In this document: positions 34,058-42,990 of the stretch, piece after piece | Numbering within the stretch: position 1 is the first letter of the stretch | How the letters are laid out: each line of letters begins with the position of its first letter | Origin: Agathobacter sp. | Lineage (GTDB): Bacteria > Bacillota > Clostridia > Lachnospirales > Lachnospiraceae | Length of the DNA stretch: 64,000 bases | Assembly: GCA_022772675.1 (NCBI GenBank) | Contig: JALEZW010000060.1 | Coordinates: 62,001-126,000, forward strand | Direction: 5' to 3' | The notes under the pieces: generated by a model | Told to the model about the DNA's origin: nothing | The model's database searches: none | What the model saw: the letters and a program-made list of their open reading frames with translations, nothing else | Made by a program: the position numbers and the translations under genes

Positions 34058-34739
34058 TTATAGTAATTTCTTCTTTATATGTTTCAAGTAGTTCTTTTTG
34101 AAGTCTCTGATATTATCAAAAAACTCCATTTCTGAACGGCTAAATGAATTGGTATCAGCCTTTTCAGCAAGAAGTTCCATCGTACAAATAAGGTCTGCAA
34201 TTTGAAACAACTTATAATCCACAGGTTTCACTTTGCGGAATTCAACATGAGTATATAGCGTACTGAATACCGATATGAGAATTTTGGTGAGTTCGATTTG
34301 TCCGTTGTCATAGTAGATAATAACTTTATCAAAACTATTCCAAAAGCCTTCGTTGTTTCGCAGTACATCAGCCAGAGCTTTTGATACTTTTGAAGTCGTT
34401 GTGATGACATCAGGGCATTCACTTTTTCTTTACCTTGATGCAGGAATACTGAAAATCAAGTCTACGTGCAAAGTTGAATAAGGCATTGAACAGGCGTTTT
34501 CTTTCCTCTACTAAATCATTAGAATACACGGATTCACGTCTTATCAGTGGACCTGTATGGATAGCGTGATGCTGGTATCCTAGATTGGATAAATGAGAAT
34601 CGAAGCCCTTTATATTTTCTGAGATATCAATATTCTGATTATGCAATATCATAGAAACCAAGTAGTAGGGAGCGTGGATTTCGTAAGGACCAAAGTCCCC
34701 GGACTCGTCTATGAATACGCTAAGTACCTTTTCTGACAT
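34058..34739 (-). pseudogene. DUF3800 domain protein, frameshifted
   Basis: The ATG at 34739 opens MSEKVLSVFIDESGDFGPYE, the RNase H-like N-terminal motif of DUF3800. The frame stops at 34419 after KVKKK. The next frame at once continues with SECPDVITTTSKVSKALADVL, then a segment with VIIYYDNGQIELTKIL and the family C-terminus VEFRKVKPVDYKLFQIADLICTMELL, ending at 34058. Removing one A from the AAAAA run near 34425 restores about 226 residues. It has its own promoter, leader RNA and terminator. DUF3800 genes are common in mobile or defence-type loci; activity is unknown. Confidence 0.85.
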
Positions 34740-34852
34740 ACAATCATCCTTTTGTAACAATTTTGAGTATGAAAATGGCGGGGAAATTCCCCGCCGCTCG
34801 GTGGACCAGGGTCTTTCGACCAGCCCAAAATCAGCCACCGCTGATTTATTAT
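34740..34852 (-). ncRNA. Structured leader RNA upstream of DUF3800 (candidate DUF3800 RNA motif)
   Basis: On the minus strand the roughly 110-base leader holds three consecutive hairpins. They are AAATCAGC-GGTG-GCTGATTT (34847-34828), GGTC-GAAA-GACC (34821-34810, a GNRA loop) and GGCGGGG-AATTT-CCCCGCC (34795-34777). It then runs to the AAAGGATG site of the gene. Structured RNAs preceding DUF3800 genes have been described as the DUF3800-I to -X motifs. Which class this belongs to, if any, cannot be judged by eye. Confidence 0.6.
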
Positions 34853-34858
34853 ATGTTC

Positions 34859-34887
34859 ATTATAAGCGAAATATTCAAGAAAGTCAA
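34859..34887 (-). promoter_or_regulatory. Promoter of the DUF3800 leader/gene
   Basis: Minus strand: TTGACT (34882-34887), 17-bp spacer, TATAAT (34859-34864). A start near 34852 puts the first hairpin almost at the 5' end. Confidence 0.8.
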
Positions 34888-35241
34888 TTACCACCCTTTA
34901 ATCTGTTTTATCTGTTCTGCCCGTTCGGGATCTCTGTGATACTGCAGCTTGAATTGTATCGTTTCCACCACTTCTTTTCTGGCTTCGTCATCCAACTGGT
35001 AAAAGGAAGTCAGTAAATTATCCACATCCGGCATACTGTTTTTCCCGAAAAGATAAATAAGCGGGTACATGGAATTTTTTAAATACGTTTTTACCCGATT
35101 TCCGTCAAGAGCACCAATCAATCCATTTGGTAATGTAGGATATATTTCTTCTTCTGTGATTGCACCGGAAAAGGGGCTGGCGGAGCATATCTCATTCACG
35201 TCAATTTCTAATTCATTTGCCAGTCTAAGTGCAAAGTCAAA
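34888..35241 (-). pseudogene. Remnant ORF of unknown function, apparently 5'-truncated
   Basis: An open frame of about 117 residues follows a stop at 35239-35241: FDFALRLANELEIDVNEIC..., ending DPERAEQIKQIKGW. The only candidate starts (GTG 35199 and none upstream) lack a ribosome binding site. The opening phrase looks like the inside of a longer protein; similarity to the tail of XRE-type regulators is only a guess. It ends just upstream of the DUF3800 promoter. Confidence 0.4.
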
Positions 35242-35261
35242 TCAGATATTATAGTATGAAA

Positions 35262-35803
35262 TTACTCTTGCTTTTTACTGGTAAAAATAAGAGACTGCTG
35301 GCGCACATATGGTATTGCAATCAGTGCCGGATATAGCACTGCAGAAATAATCAGGCCGCCAACCCCCTGAATGATATTAGCAGGAATACTTGCAGCAGCA
35401 CCTTTCCCATACATAAAATATTCGCAGATAAAGTATCCACCGGCAACAAAGACAATATCAATCACACCACCAAGCAGTACAGAGATATATCTGGTTTTGC
35501 TGTTTTTTCCAATTGCGCGGAAAATAAGACCGGTGCACAGAGCAATCAGCCCCTTGATCACAAAGGTAATTGGCACGTAGACAAAATATCCGCCAATGAG
35601 ATCCGCCATGGCAGAGCCGATTCCGGCTGCGAAAATCCCCATACGGGACCTAAAATTGCACCGGAGAGAATCACAATGGCATCACCCGGATGGATGTAAC
35701 CGCTGGTGCCCGGTGTGGGGATTTTGATGATCATGGTGGCAACGCATGCCAGTGCAGCAAATAGAGCCGTCATAATGATTTTTCTTAATTTTTCATTTGT
35801 CAT
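35262..35803 (-). pseudogene. ECF transporter S component, frameshifted
   Basis: Membrane substrate-binding subunit of an energy-coupling factor vitamin transporter. Start ATG 35803 behind AGGAAAG: MTNEKLRKIIMTALFAALACV, then IKIPTPGTSGYIHPGDAIVIL and GAILGPVWGF. The frame is then lost, while the other frame continues exactly with FAAGIGSAMADLIGGYFVYVPITFVIKG to the end. Adding one T to the TTTT run near 35635 restores about 180 residues with six helices. Substrate unknown; no riboswitch was recognised upstream. Confidence 0.85.
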
Positions 35804-35917
35804 AACTTCTTTCCTCATTTCTTTTTGATTTCTATCGTTTCAGTGAAACCCTGTTTTCTTCAATATACAACAGAAGTGGACTCTATTAAAGAACCAGAAT
35901 TGTATAAAATAATAAGA

Positions 35918-37237
35918 TCAGAATATGGAATTCAAAGTGTTTGTGGACAAGGTACTCTTTGTTGCCCCATGTGCCCCAAATGCCTGCTCGCTGTATCGTG
36001 CCTTTTCATAGGCATCGTGAAGCTCCTCCATGCCGGCAGAATCCGACAGTGCTGCATTCTGCTCTAACTCCGAGGGGGTGGCCCACAGGCTGGGCTGCCC
36101 CTTTGTGGCCTTAAGGATTATTCTGCGGTAACGTCTGCGAATCTGCTGGCTGGCGGACAGATGTTTCTTGTGCCCGGAGAGGGTGAAGAACCGCTGGGAC
36201 CTGTCACCGTGATCCGGTTTCAGAAAGACAACCTCGTCCTCTTCCTCCACGGAAAAATCTTTTCCGAAACGTCGAATGCCGCGGATAATGGTAACAATCA
36301 CCGTAAAGACGATCAGAACGGAAAGAATATAGCCCAGTATTCGGGCGAGGGTGAGAATCCATTTAGGGTCATCCTTCTGCTGGATATCCAGTGCCTCCCG
36401 AAAATCAATACCGGCACCGCCTGCCGGTGTGGATTCCGGGGGTTGTTCCTCTACCGTTTTTTCAATGTGCAGAAGTGGCTTGTCGGTAGTAAAATCAGGT
36501 TCAAATTCCCGGCCATACAAAAGCGATGGAAGGAGAAACAAAAACAAAAGCAAAGCACCAATGATTCCAATCAGGCGGTGAATCTGATGCATGGCAGCCA
36601 CCGGAAGGCTGGCAACGCGCCGATTCTGCCGCACATACTCATAGAGTGCGCTAATATAATGGTATCCTATGCATATAAATATATCTGCAAACAGGATGGC
36701 GAACATAATATACAGATAGGTGGTAAAATGCAGCAGCATTCCCGGAATGTACAGGAGGGTAAACCAGACCCAGTGGTAGGGCTTAGGACAACTTAACAGG
36801 CAGGGAATCTCCCGCTCTTTAAGTTCGAAGGGCTCGCTGTCACCGTGCACTTCAAGGAATTCCCGTTTCCTATTGCCATATACTGCCTTTGTATGGGCGT
36901 GGATGCCGAACACAAACAGAGAAAAGATGGCAGTCAGTACGGCACACACCTGTCCGCTGGTTTTGCCGAAGCCTCCCCAGAGACAGGCGGTAAAAGCCGT
37001 GGCAGCGGTACAAAGAATGCCGCCTGCCATAAAAAGAAACGCATTTGGGATGCGCTGCAGCAGAACCCAGCTTAGGATGATAGGGATAATCATGAGGACA
37101 CCTGCAGTGGAAATACGAAAGAACGCGGTGCCCTTAAAAAGGAGAAGGCTCGCAAAAAGCGGATAAATTCCGGCGAAAAGCAACAGCGAATGAAACCACG
37201 GCAGGATATCTAAAAGAAAAGGACGTTTATATTTCAT
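35918..37237 (-). CDS. Membrane protein with C-terminal DUF4129-like domain
   Basis: A 439-aa protein with about nine hydrophobic segments, an extracytoplasmic Pro/Glu-rich loop (about 262-285), another helix (about 300-325) and a cytoplasmic tail. The tail, with SLWATPSELEQNAALSDSAGMEELHDAYEKARYSEQ, matches the DUF4129 pattern seen in transglutaminase/MoxR-DUF58 operons. Third gene of the moxR operon; its ATG overlaps the DUF58 stop. Function unknown; an envelope-stress or surface-protein maturation role is inferred. Confidence 0.7.
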   Translation of the reverse strand: MKYKRPFLLDILPWFHSLLLFAGIYPLFASLLLFKGTAFFRISTAGVLMIIPIILSWVLLQRIPNAFLFMAGGILCTAATAFTACLWGGFGKTSGQVCAVLTAIFSLFVFGIHAHTKAVYGNRKREFLEVHGDSEPFELKEREIPCLLSCPKPYHWVWFTLLYIPGMLLHFTTYLYIMFAILFADIFICIGYHYISALYEYVRQNRRVASLPVAAMHQIHRLIGIIGALLLFLFLLPSLLYGREFEPDFTTDKPLLHIEKTVEEQPPESTPAGGAGIDFREALDIQQKDDPKWILTLARILGYILSVLIVFTVIVTIIRGIRRFGKDFSVEEEDEVVFLKPDHGDRSQRFFTLSGHKKHLSASQQIRRRYRRIILKATKGQPSLWATPSELEQNAALSDSAGMEELHDAYEKARYSEQAFGAHGATKSTLSTNTLNSIF

Positions 37238-38355
37238 AGCTCAACCTCCCAGAAAATAGTTTGGACAAAGGGCAGCGTAATGTCCGGCTGCCGGGTGTAG
37301 GGGGACTTGGGAATAATCCACAGTACCGGGCTTGATGCAGTGGCAAGCCCGCCAACGCTTCGGATAATTTCTTCATCCGTGTTTTTGGATATGAACACAT
37401 GCATCTGTTTCTTCTGCTTGGACAGTTCAATCGAGTCCAGCAGCTTTGTGCAGGAAACCGTATACCCGTTAATGCAGGCAAGCTGTTGGTTTAATTCTGA
37501 CATGTGGGAGCCGTTGGCAGGGAGCTCCACTGGGGATAACTGCGTTTTTTCAGAACCTACAGCTGCATTGCTGTAAAGTACAAGAGGCATGCGTGCAGCC
37601 ACAAGACGGGCGGCAAGAGAGGAGACAATGCGGATGGTTTCCTCCAGAAGTGCTTCCTCTTTCCGGATATGGGAGTCCTCCATGTCAAAAATAAGATTCA
37701 GATCAAGGCTGGTAGTGGAGTCGAACTGGTTAACCAGAGGGGTACCCATCCGCATCGTGGCTTTCCAGTTTATGTGGTTCATGGGATCAGTGGGCTGGTA
37801 TTCCCGGATGCCGGAAAACTCGAAAGGATCCGGGAAAAGTTTATTCTGCACGAGAATAGCCCCGCTGATTGCTGTCGTAATAATATTCAGGCGCTTGGTG
37901 TCAATCTGTGCAGGGTAAACGTAAAGCATCGTGCTCTGGGGAACCGTGGCATAGTCCAGTGGCCGGAAGAAAAAGTCGTAGGCTTTCAGATCCGCCTGCC
38001 GGATCTCATAGCAGCCCCTCTTTTTACCGGTAAAGGAGAGGGTGCGGGTAACCTGTTGATGAAACAGAAAGGAAAAAACATCACGTTTGTAGGTCTGGTC
38101 TGAGACACCGCTGTTTTGGACAGATTCTCCGGTAAAGGCAAGATGCCGGCTCATGGCAATACGCACTTCAAGAGCAGGGAGGGGAATCCATTTGTCGTTT
38201 GTGACTATCTCCTGAAGGGCGCAGCTGTCCCCCTCATAAATATAGCGGTCCCGGAAACGCAGTTCGACGGAAAGGCCCTGCTGCCACATGCGGCGTATCA
38301 GTATGGTCTGAAGAATCCAGGCAAGAGCCAATCCAAGCAATAAAATCCAATACAT
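37234..38355 (-). CDS. DUF58 domain-containing protein
   Basis: A 373-aa protein with an N-terminal membrane segment (about 1-20). The DUF58 core is seen at PDPFEFSGIREYQPTDPMNHINWKATMRMGTPLVNQF (about 197-233). A von Willebrand A-like C-terminal half follows. It lies between moxR and the DUF4129-like gene, the usual MoxR-DUF58 partnership, which acts as a chaperone-like module for membrane or cell-surface complexes. Confidence 0.88.
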   Translation of the reverse strand: MYWILLLGLALAWILQTILIRRMWQQGLSVELRFRDRYIYEGDSCALQEIVTNDKWIPLPALEVRIAMSRHLAFTGESVQNSGVSDQTYKRDVFSFLFHQQVTRTLSFTGKKRGCYEIRQADLKAYDFFFRPLDYATVPQSTMLYVYPAQIDTKRLNIITTAISGAILVQNKLFPDPFEFSGIREYQPTDPMNHINWKATMRMGTPLVNQFDSTTSLDLNLIFDMEDSHIRKEEALLEETIRIVSSLAARLVAARMPLVLYSNAAVGSEKTQLSPVELPANGSHMSELNQQLACINGYTVSCTKLLDSIELSKQKKQMHVFISKNTDEEIIRSVGGLATASSPVLWIIPKSPYTRQPDITLPFVQTIFWEVEL

Positions 38356-38366
38356 AGGCTACCTCG

Positions 38367-39311
38367 CTAGTGTTTTGTCCAGTCCTCGGTGGGTACGGTT
38401 ACAGAATTTAAAATGTCAGTAACCGCCTGGCGTGCGGCGGCTGAGGCATCAAAGGATACATTCATGGTCATGCGGTGGGCAAGAACAGGAAGCGCAACCG
38501 TCTTGATATCCTCAGGCACTACGAATTCACGACCGCAGACCATGGCATAGCCCTGGGCTGCGCGGACAAAGGCAAGAGTTCCACGGGGACTGACTCCGCT
38601 TGCAATTTTCGGGGTGTTTCGGGTGGTCTGGATGATGTTCACCATGTAGTCAAGCAGATCCGGATGGACATAGATTTCCCGGCACTGCTGCTGCAATGAT
38701 ACAATCTCTGTGCGGGTGCATACGGCAGATATGGTTTCCAGAGGTTCATCCTTTAGATAGCGGCTGACAAGTGCCAGTTCTTTCCGGGTATCTAACGGTT
38801 CCATGGAAAGCTGCATGAGAAAACGGTCCATCTGTGCTTCCGGCAGAGGAAAGGTTCCAAGGCTTTCTAGAGAATTCTGTGTGGCAATTACAAAAAAAGG
38901 ATCGGACAGAGGATGGGTAATGCCATCCACCGTAATCTGATGTTCTGCCATGCACTCTAAGAGGCTGCTCTGGGTTTTGGGGGTGGCCCGGTTGATTTCA
39001 TCGGCCAGAAGAATATTGCAGAATGCAGGTCCTTCTGCAAATATGAATTCTCCGGTTTTGGCATCGAGACGGCTTAATCCTACCACATCGGATGGAAGAA
39101 GGTCCGGTGTGAACTGGATTCGCCCGAAATCAGCATCCATAGAGCGGGCAAGGGATTTTGCCAGCATGGTCTTGCCGGTTCCCGGAACATCTTCAAGAAG
39201 GACATGTCCCCCTGCCAGCAGGGAGGCAAGAAGCAGATCGATGGTCTTGTCATTTCCGATCATTATTTTTTTGATGTTGTCTTTGATTGTCTGTAGTATT
39301 GTAATATCCAT
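38367..39311 (-). CDS. MoxR-family AAA+ ATPase
   Basis: A 314-aa ATPase. Walker A is LLEDVPGTGKTMLAKSLA, Walker B LLADEINRATPKTQSSLLECM, sensor VIATQNSLESLGTFPLPEAQMDRF; the C-terminal lid domain is complete. The ATG at 39311 follows ACAGGAGGAGACT; an upstream ATG at 39341 would include that site. First gene of the three-gene minus-strand operon. Confidence 0.93.
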   Translation of the reverse strand: MDITILQTIKDNIKKIMIGNDKTIDLLLASLLAGGHVLLEDVPGTGKTMLAKSLARSMDADFGRIQFTPDLLPSDVVGLSRLDAKTGEFIFAEGPAFCNILLADEINRATPKTQSSLLECMAEHQITVDGITHPLSDPFFVIATQNSLESLGTFPLPEAQMDRFLMQLSMEPLDTRKELALVSRYLKDEPLETISAVCTRTEIVSLQQQCREIYVHPDLLDYMVNIIQTTRNTPKIASGVSPRGTLAFVRAAQGYAMVCGREFVVPEDIKTVALPVLAHRMTMNVSFDASAAARQAVTDILNSVTVPTEDWTKH

Positions 39312-39357
39312 AGTCTCCTCCTGTAAAAACCTTATATGCATTCCATGACTTAACTTG

Positions 39358-39386
39358 ATTATACATGCTTTTCAGCCGGCTGACAA
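39358..39386 (-). promoter_or_regulatory. Promoter of the moxR operon
   Basis: Minus strand: TTGTCA (39381-39386), 17-bp spacer, TATAAT (39358-39363). Confidence 0.75.
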
Positions 39387-39401
39387 ATAAAAGATGATGT
39401 G

Positions 39402-39469
39402 TGAAAAAAATACAAAAGGCCCGATATATCTCCTCTTAGATGGAGGATACCGGACCTTTTCTTTTTTTC
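39402..39469 (-). terminator. Hairpin terminator of the 50-aa gene, near bidirectional
   Basis: AAAAGG...CCTTTT outer stem (39414-39460) with an inner TATCTCC/GGAGGATA stem. A T-tract follows on both strands (GTATTTTTTTC on minus; CTTTTTTTC on plus). Confidence 0.75.
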
Positions 39470-39494
39470 AATGCGTATGAAAGCCTGATTTTGC

Positions 39495-39647
39495 CTACAG
39501 CAGTACTTTTGATTTATGTTTTAGCAGTCTTGCTCCGCTGATAATCAACAGAATACCGGAAGCAACTCCTGTGACAAGTACGCAGGTGCCGATGACGAGG
39601 TTCGATACCCCTGAGGCTCCTAAAGCCTTGTACAATTTTTCATTCAT
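39495..39647 (-). CDS. 50-aa small membrane protein
   Basis: ATG at 39647 behind a perfect AAGGAGGTTTTTCT. The product starts MNEKLYKALGASGVSNLVIG, contains one hydrophobic segment (about 16-39; VLVTGVASGILLIISGARLL) and ends KHKSKVLL. It stands alone between the moxR operon and trpS with its own terminator and a palindrome upstream. I do not recognise its family; ribosome binding site, length and composition support a real gene. Confidence 0.75.
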   Translation of the reverse strand: MNEKLYKALGASGVSNLVIGTCVLVTGVASGILLIISGARLLKHKSKVLL

Positions 39648-39689
39648 AGAAAAACCTCCTTATATGAAGTAGAATCGTTCATATTTTAT

Positions 39690-39709
39690 TGTTACTAATT
39701 ACAGTAACA
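39690..39709. promoter_or_regulatory. Candidate operator palindrome
   Basis: TGTTACT-AATTAC-AGTAACA, 7-bp perfect arms, between the divergent 50-aa gene and trpS. AT-rich promoter-like sequence surrounds it. The regulator is unknown. Confidence 0.45.
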
Positions 39710-39820
39710 TTTTATAATCATTTTAACACAACATCCGTTGACATTGCAACGGGGATTTGCTACAGTTTAAGGTAAGTCATAATGAAAGAGATTCAGATAT
39801 CAGGAGGTATTAAGATAGAG

Positions 39821-40912
39821 ATGGCAAAAATTATTTTGACAGGTGACCGTCCTACTGGAAGATTACACGTAGGACATTATGCAGGTTCCCTGAAAAGAAG
39901 GGTAGAATTACAGAATTCGGGAGAATTTGATAAAATATTTATCATGATTGCAGATGCGCAGGCACTTACCGACAACTTTGACAATCCGGAGAAGGTAAGG
40001 CAGAACATTATCGAGGTGGCGTTAGATTATCTGTCTGTAGGCTTAGACCCGGAAAAGTCCACCTTGTTCGTACAGTCACAGATTTCGGAACTGACGGAGC
40101 TGACTTTCTTTTATTCCGATCTGGTAACCGTATCCAGGCTGCAGAGAAATCCTACCGTTAAGTCTGAGATTCAGATGCGTAATTTCGAGGCAAGCATTCC
40201 GGTAGGTTTTTTTACCTATCCCATTAGTCAGGCAGCGGATATTACGGCCTTTAAAGCCACAACGGTTCCGGTGGGAGAGGATCAGCTTCCGATGATTGAA
40301 CAGACCAGGGAGATTGTCCGTAAGTTTAACTCCATTTACGATGAGGTTCTGGTGGAACCGGAAGTGTTACTTCCTGACAACACAGCATGCATGCGCCTTC
40401 CGGGCATTGATGGCAAGCAGAAGATGAGTAAATCCCTTGGCAACTGCATCTATCTTGCGGACAGTGAGGAAGAGGTTAAGAAGAAGATCATGAGTATGTA
40501 TACGGATCCCACCCATATTCAGATTTCCGATCCCGGACATATTGAGGGAAACTGTGTATTTACCTATCTGGATGCCTTCAGCAGACCGGAACATTTTGAA
40601 GAGTATCTTCCGGAGTATCAGAATCTGGATGAGTTAAAGGAACACTATCAAAAGGGAGGCCTTGGGGATGTTAAGATTAAGAAATTCTTAAACAATGTGA
40701 TGCAGGAGGAACTGGCTCCCATCCGCGCAAGAAGAGCCGAGTTTGAAAAAGATATACCTGCAGTATATGATATTCTGAAAAAGGGAAGTGATGCAGCCCG
40801 GGAGGTAGCGGCACAGACCTTATCGGAAGTAAAGCGCGCCATGAAGATCAATTACTTTGACGACGAAGAACTGATTCGTGTACAGAGTGAAAAGTATATG
40901 GGAAAAGCATGA
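39821..40912 (+). CDS. trpS: Tryptophanyl-tRNA synthetase
   Basis: A 363-aa class I synthetase that charges tRNA-Trp. The HIGH-type motif is [17 protein letters not shown]; the KMSKS loop is [11 protein letters not shown]. The start [13 protein letters not shown] (39821) matches the family and follows AGGAGG by 13 bases. An in-frame ATG at 39782 would add 13 residues. No T-box leader was seen in the 120-base upstream region. Confidence 0.95.
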   Translation: MAKIILTGDRPTGRLHVGHYAGSLKRRVELQNSGEFDKIFIMIADAQALTDNFDNPEKVRQNIIEVALDYLSVGLDPEKSTLFVQSQISELTELTFFYSDLVTVSRLQRNPTVKSEIQMRNFEASIPVGFFTYPISQAADITAFKATTVPVGEDQLPMIEQTREIVRKFNSIYDEVLVEPEVLLPDNTACMRLPGIDGKQKMSKSLGNCIYLADSEEEVKKKIMSMYTDPTHIQISDPGHIEGNCVFTYLDAFSRPEHFEEYLPEYQNLDELKEHYQKGGLGDVKIKKFLNNVMQEELAPIRARRAEFEKDIPAVYDILKKGSDAAREVAAQTLSEVKRAMKINYFDDEELIRVQSEKYMGKA

Positions 40913-40977
40913 GGGCGGAGTTTATATGTAAACGACAGGACATAATTTAAGATTTCTTTAATTCATACCGTCATGTC

Positions 40978-41006
40978 TTTACACCTTTCAAAGAAGAGGG
41001 TATATT
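40978..41006 (+). promoter_or_regulatory. Promoter of the DUF4358-MBOAT-DHHW cluster
   Basis: TTTACA (40978-40983), 17-bp spacer, TATATT (41001-41006). Confidence 0.6.
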
Positions 41007-41080
41007 AAAGTAAGAATTTGAGTAAGATGAAATATAGAAATGATGACATGGAATATCTGGGAAAGGACATGGTGAAACAG

Positions 41081-41539
41081 ATGAAGAAGAAATCATTTTT
41101 TCCGGCGTTACTGATGGCAGGGGCACTTTTTCTTAGCGGATGCGGAGGCTCTGTGAAAACAATTGATGCGGATGCGCTGGCAAAGACCCTTGCGACGGAA
41201 ATCACATATGATGATACTCTGCAGGAACTGAGTGATGATGAAGTATCCATGTATATCGACCTGCCGGAAGGAGTGGATTCAGTCATGTACATGGGCAGCG
41301 GTTCCACAGCGGAGGAAGTTGGTGTATTTACAGCAGAGGATGCAGATACTGCCAAGTCTGCCATGGAGAATATACAGAGTTTTCTGGATGATCAGGCGGA
41401 TTCCTTCAGGGATTATACACCTGAGGAGACTAAGAGGATTGGAAATGCTGTTTTGGAACAGAAAGGACCCTACGTTATTCTCTGCGTATCGGGAGACTCT
41501 GAGCAGGCAAAAGAAATTATAGAAAAGGCGTTTAAATAA
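41081..41539 (+). CDS. DUF4358-like lipoprotein
   Basis: About 152 aa with a lipoprotein signal: KKK, hydrophobic core, then LFLSGCGG, so lipidation is expected on Cys20. The mature part carries DTLQELSDDEVSMYIDLPEGVDSVMYMGSGSTAEEVGVF and a C-terminal DYTPEETKRIGNAVLEQKGPYVILCVSGD, the DUF4358 pattern. Upstream in-frame starts exist (41018, 41027, 41069) and the true start is uncertain. Directly upstream of the MBOAT gene; probably part of the same surface module. Confidence 0.75.
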   Translation: MKKKSFFPALLMAGALFLSGCGGSVKTIDADALAKTLATEITYDDTLQELSDDEVSMYIDLPEGVDSVMYMGSGSTAEEVGVFTAEDADTAKSAMENIQSFLDDQADSFRDYTPEETKRIGNAVLEQKGPYVILCVSGDSEQAKEIIEKAFK

Positions 41540-41540
41540 T

Positions 41541-42977
41541 ATGGTTTTTAGTAGTTTTGTATTTTTACTTGTGTTTCTGCCGATTGTTTTGCTGCTTTAT
41601 TATATCTGCCCGGGCAGAATCAGAAATCTGCTGCTTTTAATTGCGAGTCTGATTTTTTATGCCTGGGGAGAGCCCGTCTATGTTCTGATTATGGTATTTT
41701 CCATATTTTTTGACTATGTAAATGGACGGCTGATTGAGCATTTTAAGAATAAAAACTGTCCGGGGAAGGCAAAAGCGGCACTGGTCATTGATATGTGCGG
41801 TAACCTTGCCATCCTCGGGTTTTTTAAGTACGCAGACTTTTTTATCGGAAATCTGAATACTATTACAGGAGCGGGAATTTCCCTTCTGCATATTGCACTG
41901 CCTATTGGAATTTCATTTTATACTTTCCAGACCATGTCTTACACCATTGATGTCTATCGTGGTGTAGTACCGGCACAGCATAACATCCTGACCTTTGCAA
42001 CCTATGTGACACTGTTTCCGCAGCTGATTGCAGGGCCGATTGTGCAGTATAAGACGGTGGAGAAGGAACTGACAGAGCGAAAAGTGACACTGACGGATTT
42101 CTCAGAGGGAGCCTTCCGTTTTTCTGTGGGGCTGGCCAAAAAAGTTTTGCTGGCAAATCAGATTGGAAGCCTGTGGGATACGATTTCCCGGCTGAATCAG
42201 ATGTCGGTTGCCACTGCATGGCTGGGGGCTGTGGCATATACCTTCCAGATTTACTTTGATTTCTCCGGGTATTCGGACATGGCAATCGGACTGGGGCGGA
42301 TGTTTGGTTTCCATTTTCTGGAGAACTTTAATTTTCCATATATGTCAAAAACGATAACGGAATTCTGGAGACGCTGGCATATTTCGTTAAGTTCCTGGTT
42401 CCGCGAATACGTGTACATTCCCCTGGGAGGAAACAGGAAAGGACTTGCCCGTCAGCTGATCAATATCATGATTGTCTGGATGCTGACCGGTCTGTGGCAC
42501 GGGGCAAACTGGAACTTCGTGCTCTGGGGCATTTATTATGGTGTGCTTTTAATGATAGAAAAGCTGTTTTTGTTAAAGTGGCTGGAAAAACTGCCGGACT
42601 GGGTGGGACATATCTATACCCTGTTTCTGGTGGTAATTGGCTGGACGATTTTTGCACAGACGAATCTGCAGCAGCTGGGAGCATATCTGAAAACCATGTT
42701 CGGATTCGGACACGCAGCCCTTGTGGATTCGGATTTCCTGTATTTTGTGGCCACGAATGCAGTCCTTCTGGCAGCTCTGGTCATCTGTTCCATTGACTTT
42801 TGTGCTTTTAGGAACCGTCGTTTACCGGAAAAAGAAAGAAGTACTGTTTATGAAGCAGTTGAGAAGTCTAAGGGTTGGACGATTGTAAAGCCGGTAATTA
42901 TGCTTGTGCTTCTGGTGGTATCATTTGCGTTTCTGGTAGGCGACAGCTACAATCCGTTTTTATATTTCCGTTTTTAG
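41541..42977 (+). CDS. MBOAT-family membrane O-acyltransferase (AlgI/DltB-like)
   Basis: A 478-aa protein with about eleven membrane helices that moves acyl (usually acetyl) groups across the membrane to surface glycans. MBOAT signatures: FPQLIAGPIVQYKTV, FQIYFDFSGYSDMAIGLGRMFGF, and FWRRWHISLSSWFREYVYIPLGGN. The catalytic-region His is in MLTGLWHGANWNF. It is followed by two DHHW proteins of AlgJ/AlgX type, the usual partners for extracytoplasmic O-acetylation. Confidence 0.93.
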   Translation: MVFSSFVFLLVFLPIVLLLYYICPGRIRNLLLLIASLIFYAWGEPVYVLIMVFSIFFDYVNGRLIEHFKNKNCPGKAKAALVIDMCGNLAILGFFKYADFFIGNLNTITGAGISLLHIALPIGISFYTFQTMSYTIDVYRGVVPAQHNILTFATYVTLFPQLIAGPIVQYKTVEKELTERKVTLTDFSEGAFRFSVGLAKKVLLANQIGSLWDTISRLNQMSVATAWLGAVAYTFQIYFDFSGYSDMAIGLGRMFGFHFLENFNFPYMSKTITEFWRRWHISLSSWFREYVYIPLGGNRKGLARQLINIMIVWMLTGLWHGANWNFVLWGIYYGVLLMIEKLFLLKWLEKLPDWVGHIYTLFLVVIGWTIFAQTNLQQLGAYLKTMFGFGHAALVDSDFLYFVATNAVLLAALVICSIDFCAFRNRRLPEKERSTVYEAVEKSKGWTIVKPVIMLVLLVVSFAFLVGDSYNPFLYFRF

Positions 42978-42990
42978 GAGGCAGGAAGAG

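Noticed and set aside
33846-34091. 81-codon frame after tuf
   Set aside because: It starts inside the tuf terminator, covers GC-rich hairpins and has no ribosome binding site.
35804-35917. Vitamin riboswitch before the ECF S component
   Set aside because: Only a short GTTTCA-C-TGAAAC palindrome was seen; no conserved riboswitch core could be recognised.
36161-36796. 211-codon plus-strand frame
   Set aside because: It lies opposite the DUF4129-like membrane protein gene, with Lys/Gln/Asn-rich, non-protein-like sequence; a shadow frame.
39661-39781. T-box riboswitch before trpS
   Set aside because: The upstream region is only about 120 bases and shows no T-box sequence or terminator; only a short palindrome is present.
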